Positions 1-7,434 of a stretch of 36,575 bases of DNA are shown in pieces. Source of the stretch: a virus. Under the pieces are notes generated by a model. That model saw only the letters and a program-made list of their open reading frames with translations, was not told the origin of the DNA and did not search any database. Every line of letters begins with the position of its first letter. Within the stretch, counting starts at the first letter, position 1. A program made the translations under genes and the position numbers. The stretch is taken from positions 1 to 36,575 of the IMG/VR virus record IMGVR_UViG_3300029309_000121; one strand, written 5' to 3'.

Positions 1-2
1 CA

Positions 3-470
3 CAATTTAGGATGTCACAAGGTATTGTTTGTAGTTCTCCAAGTCTTACGATTACTCCTTATGTGACAGATGCGTGGTCATTTAATAGACCAAAAGAAAC
101 TGTAACTAGACAAAATATTTATGACGAAGATACTGGAGCGATTAAGTATGTGCAGGAGACACCACGTTTTGAAAAAGATAACTATAACCTTAATTATGGA
201 ATTTCAGCACAGATTAGTATTCCGTTAGGTAAAGCACCTGATTTATGTCTTAGAGCTACAGAAGTTAATATTAAAAATCAAGAATTGCTATACCAGAAAC
301 AGGCATTGGAGATGGCACTTTTTCGTTTGGAGGTTTGCTCTAAGCAAGCGAAACTCGGTGTTACTTTTACTGGAAAATACGCAGAGATTTGTGAAGGGAT
401 AAAAGTTACAGTACCACCAGGTCAAGTTATACCACATACACACAAATTAGATGTTAAGTCTAATAAATAA
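3..470 (+). CDS. Unknown Cys-containing phage protein, 5' end outside window
   Basis: The reading frame is open to the left edge; the first Met is at 12, but the frame reads through Gln-Phe-Arg before it, so the N-terminus probably lies outside the window. The visible part has four Cys, a segment that looks like a beta strand (YGISAQISIPLG) followed by an amphipathic helix of about 40 residues, and a C-terminus ending in HTHKLD. The Cys content and strand-helix pattern suggest an exported protein, but no signal peptide is visible. It is the only plus-strand gene at this end. If the window ends are joined, the frame continues from the ORF at 36500, giving 181 residues. I do not recognise the function. 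Confidence 0.7.
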   Translation, partial: QFRMSQGIVCSSPSLTITPYVTDAWSFNRPKETVTRQNIYDEDTGAIKYVQETPRFEKDNYNLNYGISAQISIPLGKAPDLCLRATEVNIKNQELLYQKQALEMALFRLEVCSKQAKLGVTFTGKYAEICEGIKVTVPPGQVIPHTHKLDVKSNK

Positions 471-745
471 TAGAGTACGCATAAAGCTTACTTATTAGAC
501 CTAACTGAATAACCGAGTATATTCCCCATTTCTAACTCTAATAGAAACCAACTTAATTAAGGAATACAATTCTCCACTTAGTTCTGCTGGACGGCAGAAA
601 GTTATTCAATCGGGCGACTAGGTAAAACCTTTATACGTCTATTGCCGAAAGGCTCACAGTCGCTATGACATGACCCGAAAATATCCCCCTTGTTCAATGA
701 AGATACAACTAAGAGGTCTGGGGGAGATCAACCTAGTGAAGTAAC
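453..745 (+). ncRNA. Candidate structured RNA in a gene-free region
   Basis: About 290 bases without a gene and visibly richer in G+C than the flanks. Helices seen: 14-nt arms 453-466/492-505 (one mismatch, overlapping the upstream stop codon); TTCTGC 582-587/GCAGAA 594-599; TCGGG 610-614/CCCGA 674-678, enclosing CGACT 615-619/AGTCG 658-662; small hairpins 620-630 and GCC-GAAA-GGC 644-653 with a GNRA loop; and 681-689/720-728 (CCCCC/GGGGG core). ACTAGGT 617-623 is also complementary to ACCTAGT 731-737, which would compete with the inner helices. The GNRA loop favours the plus strand, the same as the upstream gene. It matches no RNA class I know; the function is unknown. Confidence 0.45.
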
Positions 746-763
746 CCAACGTATGAACTAATT

Positions 764-1387
764 TTATTTTACTTTATTTTTTTTCTTTGTCAGTTTTTTT
801 ACTAAATTTTTAACTAATGGTTTTATAGCATTAAGTATAAGAGGAGATGTCGCAGCGATAAGGCTAATTGTAGCCACGTTAAGAGCAGCACTAGGAGAAG
901 GAAGAAAGGAATCAACAAACGTAACTGATTCGTATTCCGTGATACATTCGCCATCAGAACCTCTTTTATATGATTTTATACGCTCAATGCGAGCTTCTGA
1001 AGTATATTCACCAATTCTGCGATCATTCTTATCAGGACAAGGTTTATAATCATCTTCTTTCTTTTCTTCTTTTGGTATCTCCGCTTGAGGTGGTTTGCCT
1101 TCTGGTAATTTATCAGGTTTTTTATTTACTGGTGCAGCTTCTTCAACAATGATTAATTGATCTGGGACATATTGAAGAGGTGTGAAACTTGGAAAAGGAC
1201 AATCTGAAACAACTCCTCTAGGATCATCTATCAGCAAGTTTCTATTACCTGTATTTCTTGTGTCTCTGTGATAATACTTACAACCTATTAGCTCGATATT
1301 TGAGTGTTCGTAGCTAGGCGAAAAAGTATATGGAATATGAATATTTGGAATACTTATTTCTGGAATACTTATTTCTGGTATTTCCAA
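764..1387 (-). CDS. Unknown protein with C-terminal membrane segment
   Basis: 207 residues with three parts: an N-terminal series of Ile/Pro repeats (PEISIPEISIPNIHIP), a Pro/Lys/Glu-rich linker at about 85-120, and a hydrophobic segment at about 170-190 followed by a very Lys-rich tail. This suggests a membrane-anchored protein with a charged end. The frame opens with a TTG directly after the stop codon of the upstream gene (TAATTG), so translation is probably coupled to it. It is the last gene of the long leftward operon, downstream of the tail fibres, a position where phages often keep host-contact or lysis proteins. No family assigned. Confidence 0.7.
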   Translation of the reverse strand: MEIPEISIPEISIPNIHIPYTFSPSYEHSNIELIGCKYYHRDTRNTGNRNLLIDDPRGVVSDCPFPSFTPLQYVPDQLIIVEEAAPVNKKPDKLPEGKPPQAEIPKEEKKEDDYKPCPDKNDRRIGEYTSEARIERIKSYKRGSDGECITEYESVTFVDSFLPSPSAALNVATISLIAATSPLILNAIKPLVKNLVKKLTKKKNKVK

Positions 1388-1618
1388 TTATAATCCAAGT
1401 TTTTTTGGTATAGGTAATGACTTACCTGTTGTCTTAGGTAAAGCGTTATCCATTACATTAGGCAATAAACCCTTTACTTCACCTAATACTTGATTCATTA
1501 TCTTTGCCTTAAATTGCTCTGATGTTACATATTTGTAACCAAAGTAGCCTCCTCCTATAACAGATGAGACCATGATGAAAGAAAGAATGCTTAAAGCATT
1601 TACTATTTTTTGGAACAT
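1388..1618 (-). CDS. Small membrane protein (holin-like position)
   Basis: 76 residues with one clear N-terminal hydrophobic segment (about residues 7-31, including SILSFIMVSSVIGGGYFGYKY) followed by a soluble, Pro/Lys-containing tail. Small single-span proteins of this type occur beside fibre genes in marine cyanophages. The size and membrane segment would fit a holin or another lysis accessory protein, but nothing in the sequence proves this. It ends exactly where the downstream gene begins. Confidence 0.7.
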   Translation of the reverse strand: MFQKIVNALSILSFIMVSSVIGGGYFGYKYVTSEQFKAKIMNQVLGEVKGLLPNVMDNALPKTTGKSLPIPKKLGL

Positions 1619-1661
1619 TTTTCTATGTTAAAAGAAGCGTTTTTAAAAGCATTAACCCCAA

Positions 1662-1892
1662 TTACTTTGATGGTTTTTGCTTTGATACTTGGACTTGCTC
1701 CTCTTTACTTATTTGCTGGTCTTCTAACTCGATCTTTTTCAACAACACCTCCTTCGCCTGTATCCCACCCTCGATCATCAAAATAGTTTTATTTGTCTCT
1801 TCTAAAACTTTTTGTGCTTGATCCCTTCTTTGAATTTGTTTTGTTAGTTCTTCTTTCCATTCAAGAATTTGTTTTTCAATAATAGAGTTCAT
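1662..1892 (-). CDS. Small coiled-coil protein
   Basis: 76 residues, almost entirely charged and helical, with heptad-like spacing through residues 1-60 (IIEKQILEWKEELTKQIQRR), and ending in Lys/Gln. No Cys, no membrane segment. It lies between the S74 fibre gene and two membrane-protein genes in the same orientation. It could be a structural or chaperone accessory of the fibre module. A hydrophobic ORF is readable on the opposite strand (1626-1787), but it is probably the mirror of this Lys/Glu-rich helix. Function unknown. Confidence 0.7.
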   Translation of the reverse strand: MNSIIEKQILEWKEELTKQIQRRDQAQKVLEETNKTILMIEGGIQAKEVLLKKIELEDQQISKEEQVQVSKQKPSK

Positions 1893-1955
1893 AATGTTTA
1901 CTAACTACTTTTAGAATACTTTGTTTTTAGAGGATCAACAATATTAAGAATTAAT

Positions 1956-3971
1956 TTAACCTTCTAATGCTATTACTTTAGCTTCTAAAGCTTCTATTCT
2001 AATCATAGCTTCTTGTAATGCTCCTAAGCCTTTCATTCTTAATACTGAAGTTTTTACGGTTTTAGTAACTGTACCAGTTTCCTTGAATTCACCTGTTTCT
2101 TTATCTCTTTCAACATCGGGTATGTTTTCTACTAGACTTGGGCAGATGCTCTCTAATTCTTGTGCAATCACACCTAAAAGTTTTTGATCTGATTTATTTT
2201 TTAAATTGAAATTTCTAAGTTTTACAGCTTTTATATCATTCCATTGAGATTTTGCGTCAACAATATTTTCTTTTAATTTTACATCTGAAAAACTTGCATA
2301 ATCATCAACACGACTTACAAAACCACCATTCATTTTTATTCCAGCTTTGTCCTGACTATCATTAGTTGACCTAAGAAGAAAACCAAATTTACTACTTGAA
2401 TCATCATTTACCTCAACGTGTAATCCAAAACCAGCAGCCTGATTAGTTAATTCAAGAGTGTAATTAGCAGAATTATTAGAAGTAAATGAAGAGCGAGTTC
2501 CAGTAACATCTATTCCAAGACTTGTAGTTTCTAGCCTTTCTGTACCATTACAGTATAGTTTTACATACCCTCCACTTTGACAGTGGATCATGTCAGCATT
2601 AGAGGGATTTCTTAAATAAATATCTCCTGACCTTAGTATTAAACCGCCTGTACCTGTTTCATCTATGAAAGAATTGCTTCCATCGTGAAAAAGCTGCAAA
2701 TCCTCGCCAAGACCTAGTTTTAATTTATGGCTATCTGAATCTACAAGAATATCACCAGTAGAAATAAAGTTTCCAGTGACTTTACTGCCTCCAGCAGTTG
2801 TCTCAAGCCTTTTAGTGCCATTATGGTATAACTCTACAGAATCATCCTGTGTAGCACTTATCATTATTTCGCTGTCAGCAGCATTATTAACACGAAGTTG
2901 ACTTGTAAGTATTGATAACCTTCCAGTACCAGAGTCTTTTATAAAACTGTTGTCTCCATCGTGATAAATTTTTAAATCTTGCGATGCTCCGAGTTCTATT
3001 TTTCCTGTATCGTTTGCTATTTGTAAATTTCCCGATGTCGTCAGCCTCATACGTTCTGTAAAGGCTGATTGATCACTTGTACTAAATACAAGTGGATTAC
3101 CATCTTGTGAAAATACATAACTTAAACCACTATCTGCACCAATACCTACTTTTATAGTTCCGCTATCTTTTAAGGTCACAAAAGGAGAAGTTGCGTGATC
3201 CAAAGTCAACAAGTCTGTAGGACCCGTTGTACCTATACCTACGTTTCCAGACGAATCTATAGAAAGCCTAGACGCATTTATATTTGTTTGATCACGAATT
3301 GAAAAAATACCACCATTAACATGAAGATTAAAATCACTATCGGCATTACTATCAACAAGAGAAATAGTTGGACTAGCACTGGTTACAGTAATATCTGAAA
3401 CACTTAAATTTTCCAAATCCAAAGTATTTGAACTTGGGTTATAACTAAAGGCATTACTTATGCCATCAACACCTAAAGTTCTTGCATCACCAGCTCCATT
3501 AGTAGAAAAAACAATCTGAAAACTACTGTCAGTATTGTGATTTCCAATCGTAAGAGTATTTGCTGAAGAAGCTGCAATACCTAAAGAATCAATATCTGCT
3601 TTTGTTTGATCAGCCGTTGCTCCATCTTCTACATTTATCATGGTGCGTAGATTTGCTGGTGTTATTTCTTCAATAACTCCTGCACCACTAGAGTCTCTAC
3701 CTAAAATTCTGTCTGTAGCCGATACATTTTGAATCTTTGCATAAGTGACAGCATCATTGTCTATAGTAAATACAGATCCAGAGCTTGAAACTGTAATATC
3801 TCCTTTATCCCCGTCACTTATTCCACCACCAGAAATTTCAGCTACAGAATTATCATCTTTTTTTGTGAATAATTTGCCTGTATCTGTTCTAATTGCAATT
3901 TCACCAACTACCAAATCACTTGCACTTGGATCGCTACCAGAACCTCTTTTTAATTTAATTTCGTTAGCCAT
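1956..3971 (-). CDS. Tail fibre with S74 intramolecular chaperone
   Basis: 671 residues. The N-terminal about 50 residues (MANEIKLKRGSGSDPSASDL) form the virion-attachment type domain shared with the neighbouring fibre. The middle is beta-rich with two imperfect repeat units, around 'DLKIYHDGDNSFI...' and 'DLQLFHDGSNSFI...', each followed by a 'LYxNGTxRLET' strand. The C-terminal about 110 residues are an S74/endosialidase-type chaperone starting at SDVKLKENI, with the expected Ser562 and Lys567; family members cleave themselves off after helping the fibre trimerise. A final coiled coil (IRIEALEAKVIALEG) is typical. Likely receptor-binding protein. A strong AGGAGGT Shine-Dalgarno sits about 9 nt upstream of the ATG. 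Confidence 0.9.
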   Translation of the reverse strand: MANEIKLKRGSGSDPSASDLVVGEIAIRTDTGKLFTKKDDNSVAEISGGGISDGDKGDITVSSSGSVFTIDNDAVTYAKIQNVSATDRILGRDSSGAGVIEEITPANLRTMINVEDGATADQTKADIDSLGIAASSANTLTIGNHNTDSSFQIVFSTNGAGDARTLGVDGISNAFSYNPSSNTLDLENLSVSDITVTSASPTISLVDSNADSDFNLHVNGGIFSIRDQTNINASRLSIDSSGNVGIGTTGPTDLLTLDHATSPFVTLKDSGTIKVGIGADSGLSYVFSQDGNPLVFSTSDQSAFTERMRLTTSGNLQIANDTGKIELGASQDLKIYHDGDNSFIKDSGTGRLSILTSQLRVNNAADSEIMISATQDDSVELYHNGTKRLETTAGGSKVTGNFISTGDILVDSDSHKLKLGLGEDLQLFHDGSNSFIDETGTGGLILRSGDIYLRNPSNADMIHCQSGGYVKLYCNGTERLETTSLGIDVTGTRSSFTSNNSANYTLELTNQAAGFGLHVEVNDDSSSKFGFLLRSTNDSQDKAGIKMNGGFVSRVDDYASFSDVKLKENIVDAKSQWNDIKAVKLRNFNLKNKSDQKLLGVIAQELESICPSLVENIPDVERDKETGEFKETGTVTKTVKTSVLRMKGLGALQEAMIRIEALEAKVIALEG

Positions 3972-3991
3972 CGGCTTTTACCTCCTATGAC

Positions 3992-5293
3992 TCAATAAGA
4001 TCCACCATCTATGTTAAAACTAGATGCACTTTCATCTTCTAAAAATGTAACTAGATCAGACAAAGCAACCTGTTTCATTGTTCCATTGTCATTACATATA
4101 AATCTATCTGCTGCTGCAAGAGTTGTCGAGGTAGCAGAAGTTCCACCATCCATAAGATTCAATTCTGAGGTGGTTGAGGTTATTCCATCTAAAACATTTA
4201 ATTCTGTTGCAGTTGAAGTCACTCCATCAAGAATATTTAGTTCAGCAGTTGTTGATGTCACTCCATCTAATATATTTAATTCGGCTGTTGTTGATGTAAC
4301 TCCATCGAGAATATTTAACTCAGAAACAGTTGCAGTTAAGCTAGTAAGTTTTGTTACTGGTAAAGTTCCAGTTATAGAACTAGCAGCTAAATCAATAGCA
4401 ATCTCAGTTGACTCAATCACAAGCCCACCATTTGCTTTTAAATCAACAGATAGTGTATTTCCAGACTTATCTAAACCGTCACCTACTGTTATTTGACCTG
4501 CACCTGAGAACTGAGCAAAGGTAAGATCATTCGTTCCAACAACCGCAGACCCTTTATTACTGGTACAGACGAAACCGTTATCCGCATTTACAGTTCCCTG
4601 CTCTACGAAAGTGAACATTCCTGCTGCATCTGCACCAGCAGCCAAATCGCTTGCCCTAGCTGGTGACGATCCAACGATATAAATACCGTTTTGACTTGAA
4701 GTTGATTGATCCTTAACAAGAACTCTATCATTGTCGGCAAGAGTTACACCGTCTAATGTGTCTCCATTATTAAGTGCTGTTGAAATTGTAATATTTCCAG
4801 TAGTAGCTGCTTTCACAGAATCTTTTACATCTAATCCCTGAGAAGTGGCCTCTACAAAACCTTTTGTTGCAGCATCTTGGGCATTAACAGGATCAGATAA
4901 ATTAGTTATAGTCTGACTATTTAGTGAAACAGAGCCAGTTGGTGCAGCTAGTTGATCTAATCTTGAAGTTCTTACCTGCGTATCAAAATCACTTACTTTT
5001 GCAGCCGTAAGAGTAGGAATATCAGCAGCAACTAAAGCTCTAAATGTTGGAGCAGCGTCACTTCCTGTTGTAGGACCAGATAAAACTTTATTGGCATTTT
5101 GTACTGTTGTTTTGTCAAAGAAACTTCCTGTTCCTCCTATCGCTTCAATAGTTGTTGCAGAACCTCCTGCTCCACCCGTCCCGATGCCTATAAATAACTT
5201 TTTACTGCCTTCAGCAAAAGCTAACTCAGCATTTGCAAGACTTGTTGGTGCTGAAGATCCTGTTGATCTTTTTATGCGTACTGTGTTAGCCAT
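3992..5293 (-). CDS. Tail fibre protein with ELNILDGVT repeats
   Basis: 433 residues. The N-terminus (MANTVRIKRSTGSSAP) is homologous in style to that of the S74 fibre, suggesting a common docking domain. The centre has the segment around residues 150-270 with 'GLDVKDSV...NDRVLVKDQ...NGIYIV', common in marine phage fibres. Five tandem 13-residue units of the type ST(T/A)(A/S)EL(N)ILDGVT follow, then a short C-terminal domain. No S74 chaperone is visible, so trimerisation may rely on the repeats or on partners. Probable fibre shaft or adhesin. Confidence 0.85.
   Translation of the reverse strand: MANTVRIKRSTGSSAPTSLANAELAFAEGSKKLFIGIGTGGAGGSATTIEAIGGTGSFFDKTTVQNANKVLSGPTTGSDAAPTFRALVAADIPTLTAAKVSDFDTQVRTSRLDQLAAPTGSVSLNSQTITNLSDPVNAQDAATKGFVEATSQGLDVKDSVKAATTGNITISTALNNGDTLDGVTLADNDRVLVKDQSTSSQNGIYIVGSSPARASDLAAGADAAGMFTFVEQGTVNADNGFVCTSNKGSAVVGTNDLTFAQFSGAGQITVGDGLDKSGNTLSVDLKANGGLVIESTEIAIDLAASSITGTLPVTKLTSLTATVSELNILDGVTSTTAELNILDGVTSTTAELNILDGVTSTATELNVLDGITSTTSELNLMDGGTSATSTTLAAADRFICNDNGTMKQVALSDLVTFLEDESASSFNIDGGSY
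4145..4325 (-). repeat. Tandem 39-bp coding repeats in fibre gene
   Basis: Five consecutive units of about 39 bp encode a 13-residue repeat ending in ILDGVT, LDGIT or MDGGT. Units differ mainly at synonymous positions, so selection is on the peptide, while copy number could vary by slippage or recombination. Confidence 0.85.
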
Positions 5294-5295
5294 TT

Positions 5296-5562
5296 CTAAA
5301 AGTTTCCTCCATCGACAAGTGTTAGTTTAGTGGTTGTGCTATCTGCTTTAAATGTATCAGATGCAGCGTGATAGTACAGAAGAGCATCGTTAACTTTACC
5401 AGAAACATCAAAATTTAATCCACTTATATTTCCACTAGGGCCTTGCGGTCCTTCAGTTGCAATTTGCACCGTTGCAGCGATACCTTCTGTTACCGTTACT
5501 GTATTGGTGGTTTCATTTACAGTAACAGTATTTTTTTGTTCTGTAATTTGAACACTATTCAT
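5296..5562 (-). CDS. Small fibre-associated protein with collagen-like stub
   Basis: 88 residues. The N-terminal half is Thr/Val-rich and beta-like (TVTVNETTNTVTVTEG), then there is one short Gly-Pro-Gln-Gly-Pro-Ser stretch resembling a collagen-type triplet, then a C-terminus ending 'LTLVDGGNF', which resembles the end of the neighbouring fibre 'SFNIDGGSY'. Probably a fibre or fibre-joint subunit. Its ATG overlaps the upstream stop codon (ATGA). Confidence 0.7.
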   Translation of the reverse strand: MNSVQITEQKNTVTVNETTNTVTVTEGIAATVQIATEGPQGPSGNISGLNFDVSGKVNDALLYYHAASDTFKADSTTTKLTLVDGGNF

Positions 5563-5900
5563 GTTGTATAACCCTCCGAAACAAATATTGTACCTTCTAA
5601 ATAATATTCTTTTTTGCCTGACCCATCTGTTAACAAAACATCGTATTTTAATTCATCTGGAGTAAAAGTAGCTGTCTGTGTATCTGTTAAAGATATTTTT
5701 ACTTTTCCATCTGATCTGCTTGTATAGGCAACAGTAAAATCTGCAAATTTTGTTGTTCTAGTTTCTTCCCAAACTTGTGCAGCAACAGTAAAACCAGTTA
5801 AATTTATTGCAGTATTAGTTGAATCTTTGAAAACCAAATCAATATCGTGATCTGATCTTCTTTGAAGAGTAAAATTGTAAGTACCTGGTTCGATTGCCAT
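5559..5900 (-). CDS. Probable tail tip/fibre-attachment protein
   Basis: 113 residues, beta-rich throughout (YNFTLQRRSDHDIDLVFKDS; later VKISLTDTQTATFTPDELKY). The pattern resembles small baseplate or fibre-joining domains such as the N-terminal BppU type, but this is a similarity in style only. It sits inside the fibre cluster with one-base (TAATG) and four-base overlaps to its neighbours, so it is surely part of this module. Confidence 0.65.
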   Translation of the reverse strand: MAIEPGTYNFTLQRRSDHDIDLVFKDSTNTAINLTGFTVAAQVWEETRTTKFADFTVAYTSRSDGKVKISLTDTQTATFTPDELKYDVLLTDGSGKKEYYLEGTIFVSEGYTT

Positions 5901-6160
5901 TAGCTATAAGGTGAAGTGCCTAAGATAGAAGTATTCCATTGAGATTTTAATTCATCTGTTGTACTTGCAGATTTAATAGCTGAATCAGCAGGTGCATCTC
6001 TTAATGCTTGTTTTTTAGCAATAATAGCTAAAGTATCTGATGAAGTTTCCAATGCTTTTTGAAATTCAATATCAAGAGATTCTAGTAATGGCTGTCTAGC
6101 TATTCTTATATTATTCTTATGAATTTCTTTGGCTTTTGCCATGTCTATATCAAATCCCAT
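5900..6160 (-). CDS. Small conserved tail-module protein (FDIDM type)
   Basis: 86 residues if started at MGFDIDMAKAK. I prefer this ATG to the one 24 bases upstream because related cyanophage proteins begin with xFDIDM, and because this start avoids overlapping the preceding gene. The sequence is helical and charged (IHKNNIRIARQPLLESLDIE) with a Thr/Ser-rich tail. Similar small proteins accompany fibre genes in marine cyanophages. The precise role is not known; a tail assembly accessory is plausible. Confidence 0.7.
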   Translation of the reverse strand: MGFDIDMAKAKEIHKNNIRIARQPLLESLDIEFQKALETSSDTLAIIAKKQALRDAPADSAIKSASTTDELKSQWNTSILGTSPYS

Positions 6161-6165
6161 AATAA

Positions 6166-6366
6166 TTATTCTGAATAAGTCCAAGCATCTCTAAAACTTA
6201 AATCTGTAGGAATTTTAGATTTATCTACAGTATAAACTGTTCTATCACTTGGGCAATCTTTAGCTTTTATTTCATCTAATGACAAAGGGGATTCATCCGC
6301 TGGAACGACAATACAAAGATTTCCGTCATCGTCAGTATATAAAAAACGTGTATCAGATTTTGCCAT
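6166..6366 (-). CDS. Small conserved protein ending FRDAWTYSE
   Basis: 66 residues: a beta-like N-terminal part (FLYTDDDGNLCIVVPADES), a helix 'LSLDEIKAKDCPS', and a conserved ending 'DLSFRDAWTYSE'. Proteins with the same arrangement and 'FRDAW' ending sit next to the FDIDM-type protein in marine cyanophages, which supports both as one functional pair. It has no catalytic motif. The role is unknown, probably in tail or fibre assembly. Confidence 0.7.
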   Translation of the reverse strand: MAKSDTRFLYTDDDGNLCIVVPADESPLSLDEIKAKDCPSDRTVYTVDKSKIPTDLSFRDAWTYSE

Positions 6367-6371
6367 TATTT

Positions 6372-7424
6372 TTAGGTATCTCCACTAAACATAACATAGA
6401 CATTTGCCATATTCTCTCTTGATGTTCCTTCAGCATTCATAGTTTCTATCTGCATCTCTCCTACTGCTGGTGTTCCTGTTACACCGTGTCCTCTTGAACC
6501 TCCGTTTGCGTCTTTTCTTACTGTAACTGCAACGCAATAATTAACATTTGAAAAATTAGTTGAAAAGCTTACTCTTGTAACTCCAGTAGAAACTTGAGTT
6601 ATTGAACTTACACCAAAACTATCATTAATTACATCAGGATCTCCTGTATTAGTGTAATTAATCCAGGCTTTTAATCTGCCCTGTTTAATCTGTGTCGCTG
6701 TAAACAAAGTATTCCCACTAGCATCTTGATAATTCGTTGCCTTAAGATTTGTAGCTACTAGAGTTGTGCTTGTAAGTGATGTCAGTCCGGAAAAAGTTGT
6801 TTGAGTAGCTCCTAAAGAAATACTTGTACTTCCCACAGTTATTGAAGAATTAGCTAAAGCACTGTTTGATATTGATGAACCAGAAGTCAAAAGCGTTCCA
6901 GTTTCATTTGGTAACGTTATTGTCCTGTTTGCGGTAACAGTGCCAGCTTTCATTTCAACGTAATGACTATCATCATCGTCAAAGAAACGAACAGCTTTTG
7001 TTCCCTTAAGATTTACACCATTTTGATCTAGAAATATTCTTTCAGTGCCAGCAAAAGTTAATCCAATTTGGTTAGTTCCTCTCTTATAAAGACCAGTTGT
7101 ACTATCTCCAAAGTTAATTGATGGTGCTGAATTTACTCCTTGTGATAAACCTAATACACCTGTCATTGTCCCACCCGAAACAGGTAAAAGACCTAAATTT
7201 GCTGTATCAACTGGGCCTATTGTGGTAAATCCATTGTTTGAAGAATTTCTTATTTTTAAATTATTACTATCGGCTGTATCAACATACGGCATGAAAGCTG
7301 ACATATTAGCAGGATCAGAACTTCCACTATTTAATGTTTTTATTGCATCAAATACTAAGTTAAGGTCACTACGAACAGAAGCTCCCGAAGCATTGGCAAT
7401 ATTATAATCTGTAACTTGAGCCAT
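6372..7424 (-). CDS. Tail fibre-like protein
   Basis: 350 residues. The N-terminus (about 1-45) is a helical docking region, followed by 'LLPVSGGTMTGVLGLSQG', a motif common in phage fibre shafts, and beta-rich repeats (STTGLYKRGTNQIGLTFAGTERIFLD). The C-terminal about 100 residues form a compact beta domain ending 'ANVYVMFSGDT'. It follows the J-like tip protein directly, which fits a fibre attached to the tail tip. Confidence 0.8.
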   Translation of the reverse strand: MAQVTDYNIANASGASVRSDLNLVFDAIKTLNSGSSDPANMSAFMPYVDTADSNNLKIRNSSNNGFTTIGPVDTANLGLLPVSGGTMTGVLGLSQGVNSAPSINFGDSTTGLYKRGTNQIGLTFAGTERIFLDQNGVNLKGTKAVRFFDDDDSHYVEMKAGTVTANRTITLPNETGTLLTSGSSISNSALANSSITVGSTSISLGATQTTFSGLTSLTSTTLVATNLKATNYQDASGNTLFTATQIKQGRLKAWINYTNTGDPDVINDSFGVSSITQVSTGVTRVSFSTNFSNVNYCVAVTVRKDANGGSRGHGVTGTPAVGEMQIETMNAEGTSRENMANVYVMFSGDT

Positions 7425-7434
7425 AACGTACTAA

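Noticed and set aside
453-745. tRNA, tmRNA or group I intron
   Set aside because: I looked for acceptor/T-loop consensus, tmRNA ends and the P-Q-R-S elements of group I introns. Only short fragments such as GACTA occur, without the partner sequences, and there is no split gene or homing endonuclease around it.
1626-1787. Plus-strand ORF of 53 codons encoding a very hydrophobic, membrane-like peptide (MLKEAFLKALTPITLMVFAL...)
   Set aside because: It lies mostly antisense to a Lys/Glu-rich coiled-coil gene, and antisense of AAA/GAA codons gives Phe-rich hydrophobic peptides. No ribosome binding site is visible. Kept only as a possibility.
4145-4325. Repeats as a CRISPR array
   Set aside because: The units are contiguous, in frame and encode ELNILDGVT peptides; there are no spacers and no cas genes.
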